Assembly: GCA_003553485.1 (NCBI GenBank)
Contig: PWEJ01000049.1
Span: 1 to 39,233, forward strand
DNA: 39,233 bases
Direction of reading: 5' to 3'
DNA from: Halanaerobiaceae bacterium
GTDB lineage: Bacteria > Bacillota > Halanaerobiia > Halanaerobiales > Halarsenatibacteraceae
Part shown: positions 34,217-39,233 of the stretch, one piece after another
Layout: every line of letters begins with the position of its first letter
How positions within the stretch are numbered: position 1 is the stretch's first letter
Made by a program: the position numbers and the translations under genes
The notes under the pieces: generated by a model
Databases searched by the model: none
What the model saw: the letters and a program-made list of their open reading frames with translations, nothing else
What the model was told of the DNA's origin: nothing

Positions 34217-34234
34217 CTTGACCACCTTAGCTTT

Positions 34235-35071
34235 CTAAATATTAAGTCTAGCCCCATCCTGGTAGATAAGGCTCCTGCCAATACGAGATATGCTGCCAAA
34301 CCCTTCCTTTGCCATAATTAATCTTTCCAGGCCAATTCCTATACCGGCCCAGCTATGGGAGATATCCCAGGCTTGATCCAATTCATGGGGGCCAACAGCT
34401 CCTGAACCTACCTCTATACCCTCTACTAAAACATCTATAGTTTCACCATAGACTTCTGATTCTTCAACAGTAATCTCATAATCAATGGCCAGTTCTTCCA
34501 TTATTACAGCCACTATATTCTTTAATCGCTGCAGAGGCTCTTCTTCCGGCGCCAGCTCTACTAAGTTTAGCATGGTGAACTCAGATAAATGCTCACGACC
34601 GCTTGATTCCTTGCGAAAACAGGTCCCCACTTCAAAGATCTTGACCGGCAGTGATATAGCTTTCTCCAGCCGGCTCAATATATCATAGAGATTAGGAGCA
34701 TGCATCGGCCGCAGGCAATATTCTCTTCCCTCTAACCAATAAATCTGTTTCCATAAAGGATGCTCTTCCGTTAGGCCCATTCTTTCTATCTTACCTCTGG
34801 CCAATTTAAGAGGTGTAATAACTTCAGTAAATTCAATCTCTGCTAAAATAGCACTTAAATCTCTTGTCAATCTTCTAAGCTGAGGTTGAAAATCTTTCGA
34901 GGTCAATTCTTCAAGCCGCTGTTTATTTTTTTGCGCCAATCTATTTTCTATTTCTTTATATTTACTATCTCTAGCCTCGTGATCGGCAAAATCTTCTTCT
35001 AATTGACCAATATATTCATTATGTATATCTAGCTCCCTGATTCTTTGTTGTTGTCCAACGGTAAATTTCAT
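34235..35071 (-). CDS. pylSc: Pyrrolysyl-tRNA synthetase catalytic subunit PylSc
   Basis: Class II aminoacyl-tRNA synthetase core that charges tRNA-Pyl with pyrrolysine. Motif 2 is FRKESSGREHLSEFTMLN (residues 152-169) and motif 3 GIGLER (245-250). The Asn of LN169 corresponds to N346 and V171 to C348 of Methanosarcina mazei PylS; Tyr208 in VYGETID corresponds to Y384. From ATG 35071 (GGAGGTGG upstream) it has 278 residues, the size of bacterial PylSc; an upstream extension to 35167 is not needed. Its stop is UAG, in frame with pylB. Confidence 0.95.
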   Translation of the reverse strand: MKFTVGQQQRIRELDIHNEYIGQLEEDFADHEARDSKYKEIENRLAQKNKQRLEELTSKDFQPQLRRLTRDLSAILAEIEFTEVITPLKLARGKIERMGLTEEHPLWKQIYWLEGREYCLRPMHAPNLYDILSRLEKAISLPVKIFEVGTCFRKESSGREHLSEFTMLNLVELAPEEEPLQRLKNIVAVIMEELAIDYEITVEESEVYGETIDVLVEGIEVGSGAVGPHELDQAWDISHSWAGIGIGLERLIMAKEGFGSISRIGRSLIYQDGARLNI

Positions 35072-35114
35072 GCTCCACCTCCAGGATAATAACTGATACC
35101 TAAGACCCAACTTG

Positions 35115-35423
35115 CTATTTAAAGGCTGTCTTAGAATACTTCTCAAGTTTCCACTCAGGAACGGCACATTTTGGACAGGCTTTGACCATAATCTTATTTC
35201 TTAACCAGCGGGCTGCCCGGCTGTTTTTTGAGTTTTTCACCTGTAATCGCTCGCCACAATAAAGCTCCAGCTCTAAATAATTCCCCTTTGATTCCAGGTT
35301 TTTTATGCCATGAAGCATTCCACTGCGCGAGGGCCAGAGTTTAATTCTCTGCAGCAAGTTTGCTAAAGATTCTTTTTTGCGGAAGACATATTTGGCCTTC
35401 TTATTGCCTCTATTTTTACCCAT
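35115..35423 (-). CDS. pylSn: Pyrrolysyl-tRNA synthetase N-terminal (tRNA-binding) subunit PylSn
   Basis: Separate tRNA-Pyl-binding subunit, as in other bacteria with a split PylS. It has 102 residues; SRSGMLHGIKNL, YCGERLQVKNSKNSRAARWL and ACPKCAVPEW are typical. H38, C56, C83 and C86 have spacing 18, 27 and 3, close to the zinc ligands of the archaeal PylS N-domain. GGGGAG precedes the ATG. It ends in UAG: reading it as Pyl would add about 30 residues with a second UAG, out of frame with pylSc. It starts 113 nt after the end of tRNA-Pyl, with a hairpin between. Confidence 0.93.
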   Translation of the reverse strand: MGKNRGNKKAKYVFRKKESLANLLQRIKLWPSRSGMLHGIKNLESKGNYLELELYCGERLQVKNSKNSRAARWLRNKIMVKACPKCAVPEWKLEKYSKTAFK

Positions 35424-35449
35424 AGGTTTCTCCCCTAAAATTAGAGTTT

Positions 35450-35481
35450 TAAAAATCTAAAAGAGGGGCTCATCCCCTCTT
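35450..35481 (-). terminator. Hairpin terminator or attenuator between tRNA-Pyl and pylSn
   Basis: AAGAGGGG and CCCCTCTT pair perfectly (8 bp, 5-nt loop) and are followed on the minus strand by TTAGATTTTTA. It would end the tRNA-Pyl transcript, or reduce readthrough into pylSn-pylD if there is no separate promoter. Confidence 0.8.
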
Positions 35482-35536
35482 AATAGTATTAAGCTTATCC
35501 TTTTAAAACCTCTATAAAATTTTAGCAATAAATATT

Positions 35537-35608
35537 TGGAGGAGAGTCCGGGAGTTACACCCGGCTGCATGGGGTTAGAGCCCATGTGATCCTTCCGATC
35601 AACCCTCC
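35537..35608 (-). tRNA. pylT: tRNA-Pyl (anticodon CUA)
   Basis: A 72-nt tRNA with CCA encoded. On the minus strand: 7-bp acceptor stem GGAGGGT/ACTCTCC (one G-U), one nucleotide, 4-bp D stem GATC/GATC with a 5-nt loop, one nucleotide, a 6-bp anticodon stem CATGGG/CCCATG with loop CTCTAAC (anticodon CUA), a 3-nt variable loop and a 5-bp T stem CCGGG/CCCGG. The long anticodon stem, small D loop and short variable loop are the features of tRNA-Pyl. The discriminator base is U, where Methanosarcina and Desulfitobacterium tRNA-Pyl have G. It lies between mttB and pylSn. A TATAAT-like box sits just upstream. Confidence 0.96.
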
Positions 35609-35640
35609 TTATTAATTATATTAAAATAAAACCCGCAATT

Positions 35641-35686
35641 AAATAAACCGGCTCAGGGAGTGACTCTGCACTCCCCTTAACCGGTG
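35641..35686 (-). terminator. Intrinsic terminator after mttB
   Basis: A two-part hairpin on the minus strand: outer arms ACCGG/CCGGT and inner arms GGGAGTG/CACTCCC with a 6-nt loop, then TTTATTTAATT. It follows the mttB stop by about 50 nt and separates it from tRNA-Pyl. Confidence 0.75.
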
Positions 35687-35738
35687 CCATTTTCTTTGCT
35701 ATTATTCTAACATGTTATATCATTTTTGACAAGGTCAA

Positions 35739-37202
35739 TTACTTTTTAACGCTTTCCACAATTTCTTTGAGCTTATTTTGAACTGCCTCGTCTAAGGGTT
35801 CGGGCTCATGGGTTTCTAGAATTTCTCTGGCTCTTTCATCAGCATTCTCTTTGGCTGTTTTGGAACCAGAGGCTTTCCAGTTATCCATCATTTTTCGATC
35901 AAAAATGTCAGCCCGAGCCTGCTCGGTATGCATGTTATCAATGGTGTGTTGCTGGGTTAAGAAGTTACCTCCTGGTTCTACCTCTTTAATCTCTTCTACT
36001 GCCATAGTATAATCGTTAACATCAACTCCCTGGATGACTCTTCTGACCATCTTGGCCATTTCGGCATCCAGAACCAGTTGAGTATGGCTAAAGGTTACAC
36101 CAAGTTCCAGCATTCCCATTCCATATAACATGTTAGATCCTGCCATGGCGGGCAGTAAAAAGGTCATTGTTTTTTCGTGTCCTGCTTGAACGTCAGATCT
36201 TTTGGAGTCTGCCTATCCACCAGCTGTGTAGCTAGGCAGGTTATAGTATCTTGCCAGCCTGGCTACGCCAGCGTTACACATTCCCATCTCCGGTGAGCCT
36301 ACTGGAGCTGTCGACTCTGCCACATCAAAGATAGTGGTGGAACTTCCATACATTACTGGAGCGCCTTTATTTACCAGCTGAGCCAGAGCAATACCGGAAA
36401 GCACCTCGGCATTATGGTCAACTAAAGTACCGGCAATAGTAATCGCTGAAGTAGCTCCAGCCATGGCCATTGATAGTACATTAACAGGAATTCCAGCTCT
36501 AGCACACTCGATTATAATTTGAGCAGCATCACCATGGAGCTCATAGGGGCTTTGCGGGCAAACTAAAGCCGAAATTAAAGGTCTATCTCGCAGCTCATCC
36601 ATACCGCCAGCTACTGCTGCTCCCATTTCAAAATATTTCTTCGCATTTTCTCCACAGGTTAAATCAATATGCATGCAATGCTTGGTGGTATTATTCAAAA
36701 ATGCTTCAGCTTCATGAAGGTCAATATTTTCTCTAGGGGCATCTATAGCACTTACAGCATGAGAATATATATCAACCTGGTCTAAATAATCTGCTATTTT
36801 AGCAGTATCAGCTACATCCTGTTTCTGGGTATCGCGATATTCACCTGTTTCGTAGTCATATATCTTGACCCCAGCTCCAAAGGTGGTAAAGTTAACTCGA
36901 CTATCTCCTACCACCACATCATCCTCTGGTGTTCTACCGGCCAGTAATAGTTCTGGAGGTGCAGACTGAATGGCCTCTTCAATTATATAAGAAGGAATTT
37001 TAACCCTCCCGTTGCTGCGGTTAACCTTAGCACCGGCATTTTCAAATATATCTAGGGCTTCCTCATTAGTTACATGTATACCCATAGTGGCCAATGTTTC
37101 CAGGGTAGCATTGTGGATCTGTCTTAATTCAGCTTCAGTAAACATGTCCAGACTGAAACCATTTTTAACTGGATAATATACTTGTGGATTTCTTTTTGTC
37201 AT
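35739..37202 (-). CDS. mttB: Trimethylamine methyltransferase MttB with in-frame UAG (pyrrolysine)
   Basis: Transfers a methyl group from trimethylamine to a cognate corrinoid protein (MttC). The frame has 487 residues if the UAG at 36213-36215 is read as Pyl at position 330; without it the gene breaks into 329- and about 157-residue pieces. Around the UAG, SYTAGG-Pyl-ADSKRSDVQAGHEKT matches the MttB active-site block, and homology continues unbroken on both sides: N-terminal MFTEAELRQIH, middle VCPQSPYELHGDAAQIIIEC, then PAMAGSNMLYGMGMLE and GGNFLTQQHTIDNMHTEQA. No competing initiation is likely after the UAG. GGAGGG precedes the ATG. A BCCT transporter lies upstream and tRNA-Pyl downstream. 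MttC is not in the window. Confidence 0.95.
36213..36215 (-). other. In-frame UAG codon decoded as pyrrolysine in mttB
   Basis: Codon 330 of mttB. Both flanks are conserved MttB sequence in the same frame, and a full Pyl synthesis and decoding set lies downstream, so UAG here is a sense codon. I see no strong hairpin directly after it. Confidence 0.93.
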
Positions 37203-37233
37203 AGATTCGTGATCACCCTCCCAAAATTATTTT

Positions 37234-37281
37234 TTAATCTGTTGAGTTAATTTGAGACTTTGTTAACAATTTTTTCTGCAT
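37234..37281 (-). CDS. Putative 15-residue leader peptide upstream of mttB
   Basis: A very strong ribosome site, AAGGAGGTGGTT, is followed directly by ATG and a 15-codon frame (MQKKLLTKSQINSTD) ending in UAA 31 nt before mttB. It has no homolog that I recognise and no UAG. It may be a translated leader that affects mttB expression, or a chance frame behind a displaced ribosome site. Confidence 0.35.
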   Translation of the reverse strand: MQKKLLTKSQINSTD

Positions 37282-37332
37282 AACCACCTCCTTATATTGA
37301 TAATATTTTCAACGCAAGTAATATTAATTTAA

Positions 37333-37346
37333 CGGATATATATCCG
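37333..37346. promoter_or_regulatory. Perfect palindrome upstream of mttB (possible operator)
   Basis: CGGATATATATCCG is a perfect 14-bp palindrome between the BCCT terminator and the putative leader frame, about 130 nt from the mttB start. Its place, just upstream of where the mttB promoter must lie, suggests a regulator site. The promoter itself is not clear; TTGCGT and TATAAG are only 15 nt apart. Confidence 0.4.
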
Positions 37347-37393
37347 AGAAAAAGCTGCCAGTTTATCAGTTAATAAATAATAAACTGACAGCA
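37347..37393 (-). terminator. Intrinsic terminator after the BCCT transporter gene
   Basis: On the minus strand GCTGTCAGTTTAT and ATAAACTGGCAGC pair over 13 positions (one G-U), followed by TTTTTCTC. It separates the transporter transcript from mttB, so mttB should have its own promoter. Confidence 0.85.
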
Positions 37394-37434
37394 CTTTTAG
37401 GTTTATCTAAGAGGAAATATTTAAATCTTTGATT

Positions 37435-39015
37435 TTAATAGTCAAAGTCAATATCTCCAATAAATTCTCCTCTTTCCAGGTGTTCATAGTCATTTGCCAG
37501 TGCCTTAAATATTCCAACTATACTGGCAATTACAAATAACATGAAGGGAAAAGCTCCAGCAATAGAAGCTGTTTGTAGAGCTCCCAGACCACCGGCCAAC
37601 AATAATACTGCAGCTATAAGACCTTCTAAAACACCCCAGGTAACTTTAACTTGGGTAGAGGGTTCCAATTTTCCTTTAGAAGTTAACATCCCCATAACAA
37701 AGGTGCCGGAGTCAGCTGAAGTAATAAAGAAGGTGGTAATCAAAATCGTGGCCAGAACACTTAATATAGCACCTAGTGGCAATTGCTGTAACGTTACAAA
37801 AAATGCTACTGCCATATCATCGTGAACTGGACCAGATATATCAATTCCTTCAAACATTTCTAAATGCATGGCTGTACCACCCATGGTAGCAAACCATACC
37901 AGCCCAACTACCGCTGGTACAAAAACAACACCTATTACAAACTCTTTAATAGTTCTACCACGAGAAATTCTAGCAATAAAACCACCAACAAAGGGGGTCC
38001 AGGCTATCCACCAGGCCCAGTAAAATATCGTCCACCAGCCCGGCCAGGGATCTCCGGAAACAGAACCGATGTAAAAACTCCTCTGGAAGAACATGTTAAT
38101 ATACTCACCTGTTGCTTCAACAAGATAACTTAAAATAAATACTGTGGGGCCGAAAATTATAACAAAAGCCAGGAGAATCCCACCTATTGTGATGTTAATA
38201 TTACTTAAAACCTTAATTCCTTTATCTATTCCTGTAACTGCGGAAATAATAAATGCTATGGTAATTACTACTACAATTATAGAAGCAGCATTATTGCTAA
38301 CTGGAATACCAATCAATTCTCCTAAACCACTGTTAACCTGTTGAGCACCTAGACCTAAAGAAGTAGCAATGCCAAAAAGGGTTGCAAACACGGCTAAAAT
38401 ATTGAAAAATTTACCCCAAAAACCTTTAACCCCTTCTTTACCAAGTAAAGGGTATAAGGTTGAGCTAGGAAGTTGAGGTAAACCACGGCGGAAAGAAAAG
38501 TAAGCCAACATCAAACCAAAGAAGGCATATAAAGCCCAGGGATGTAAGCCCCAGTGAAAGAAAGAAGAAGCCATAGCCTCTAAAGCTGCTGCTTCAGTTT
38601 CTGCTTCGATACCAAAGGGAGGTGCAGCATAATGCATTATTGGCTCTGCTACTCCCCAGAAAACAAGCCCTATCCCCATACCTGCACTAAATAACATGGC
38701 AATCCAGGAACGAGTTGAATACTCTGGCTCTTCATCAGGCTTACCTAATTTGATTTTACCAAATCGACTGAAACCTAAAATTAATACAAGACCAAAAATA
38801 ACCATGGTAAATAGTAAGTAAAGCCAGCCAAAATTGTTAACCAGGAAATCAAATACTGAATCAATCATTGATCCAAATTGTTCTGTGGCTATTGCTCCCC
38901 AAACAATCAATATAGCTGAGATGATAGCTGAAACCCAGAATATTGTTGGATCAATGTCTTTTAAACCTTTTCCTCTTTTTTCAATTTCCCTTTTCTTTTC
39001 TTCATTATCAGCCAT
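37435..39015 (-). CDS. BCCT family betaine/carnitine/choline-type transporter
   Basis: A 526-residue secondary transporter with about 12 membrane helices. Family signatures: GMGIGLVFWGVAEPIMHY near residue 110, FFHWGLHPWALYAFFGL, and the substrate-site helix FYWAWWIAWTPFVGGFIARI with its tryptophans. These fit BCCT carriers for glycine betaine and related quaternary amines, driven by Na+ or H+. The N- and C-termini are charged and short. GGGGAG precedes the ATG. Directly upstream of mttB, it may feed the methylamine pathway, or act in osmoprotection; both fit a halophile. The 218 nt upstream to the window edge show no gene I can support. Confidence 0.93.
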   Translation of the reverse strand: MADNEEKKREIEKRGKGLKDIDPTIFWVSAIISAILIVWGAIATEQFGSMIDSVFDFLVNNFGWLYLLFTMVIFGLVLILGFSRFGKIKLGKPDEEPEYSTRSWIAMLFSAGMGIGLVFWGVAEPIMHYAAPPFGIEAETEAAALEAMASSFFHWGLHPWALYAFFGLMLAYFSFRRGLPQLPSSTLYPLLGKEGVKGFWGKFFNILAVFATLFGIATSLGLGAQQVNSGLGELIGIPVSNNAASIIVVVITIAFIISAVTGIDKGIKVLSNINITIGGILLAFVIIFGPTVFILSYLVEATGEYINMFFQRSFYIGSVSGDPWPGWWTIFYWAWWIAWTPFVGGFIARISRGRTIKEFVIGVVFVPAVVGLVWFATMGGTAMHLEMFEGIDISGPVHDDMAVAFFVTLQQLPLGAILSVLATILITTFFITSADSGTFVMGMLTSKGKLEPSTQVKVTWGVLEGLIAAVLLLAGGLGALQTASIAGAFPFMLFVIASIVGIFKALANDYEHLERGEFIGDIDFDY

Positions 39016-39233
39016 TTAGTTTCACTCCCCTTTTGCTGTTTTAAAATTAATTGTGTAATTTCCTGTAATCACCGGATAAATTAGTTCTTAAAATAGAATA
39101 AGCATAATAAAGCAATTAATCATTAAAGAAAGGCCTGAATTCTTAAAATAACAAAGCTATAGCAACAATCTTTTTCTTTGTTCATTAATAGTAATATTTT
39201 CTTCTTCAATACTCACCTCCCTGCTCCAGGTAA

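Noticed and set aside
35072-35167. Longer pylSc start overlapping pylSn
   Set aside because: The 32 extra residues have no counterpart in PylSc, and GGAGGTGG lies right before ATG 35071.
35739-36167. Separate 142-residue gene after the mttB UAG
   Set aside because: It is the C-terminal part of MttB in the same frame, and the stretch between 36167 and the UAG is also conserved MttB sequence.
36170-36215. PYLIS-like stem-loop after the mttB UAG
   Set aside because: I looked for a strong hairpin within about 45 nt downstream and found only short stems such as AGATCT.
39120-39233. Small minus-strand frames near the right edge (a TTG frame of 28 codons; a GTG frame with an internal UAG)
   Set aside because: A GGGAGGTG ribosome-like site is present, but the frames are short, unlike any family, and the edge cuts off the context.

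Overview
The window looks like the chromosome of an anaerobic, probably halophilic, low-GC Firmicute of the Halanaerobiales type; an Acetohalobium-like organism is my best guess. The reasons are a complete bacterial pyrrolysine (Pyl) cassette with a split PylS, a Pyl-containing trimethylamine (TMA) methyltransferase beside a betaine-type BCCT transporter, an anaerobic (cbi-type) cobalamin operon and a multi-subunit Mrp Na+/H+ antiporter. The species is inference; the gene calls are read from the sequence.

Layout. (1) Positions 1-12055, minus strand: a long cobalamin operon, cobO-cbiA-cbiP-cbiB-cobD-pduX-cbiC-cbiD-cbiE-cbiT-cbiL-cbiF-cbiG, leaving the window inside cbiG. It is headed by a promoter, a cobalamin riboswitch and a perfect 10-bp terminator hairpin just before cobO. 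(2) 12101-18960: single genes and small clusters: an acetamidase/formamidase-family protein, DegV, a GNAT acetyltransferase, a type II pantothenate kinase with a nitroreductase, and the TldD/TldE pair. (3) 19169-25294, plus strand: an eight-gene Mrp/Mnh antiporter operon with its own promoter and terminator, in which the usual large MrpA is split up. (4) 25370-30064: a secreted leucine-rich-repeat protein, larB-larC (nickel-pincer cofactor synthesis, without larA or larE here) and an orphan radical SAM protein. (5) 30075-39015, minus strand: BCCT transporter, mttB with an in-frame UAG at codon 330, tRNA-Pyl(CUA), pylSn, pylSc, pylB, pylC, pylD and a ferredoxin-type aldo/keto reductase.

How the parts fit. 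The BCCT protein could import glycine betaine or a related quaternary amine; MttB demethylates TMA and needs Pyl; the pyl genes make Pyl and charge tRNA-Pyl; the methyl group goes to a corrinoid protein, whose cofactor the left-hand operon makes. The Mrp antiporter fits life with a sodium gradient. The cognate corrinoid protein (MttC) and its downstream methyltransferase are not in the window.

The most unusual feature is how UAG is used. Of 39 genes whose stop is visible, 7 end in UAG (cbiD, the amidase, GNAT, the radical SAM gene, the aldo/keto reductase, pylSn and pylSc), while mttB reads UAG as Pyl. The pylSc UAG lies in frame with pylB, so suppression would yield a PylSc-Pyl-PylB fusion: a possible built-in feedback of Pyl supply on its own synthesis genes.
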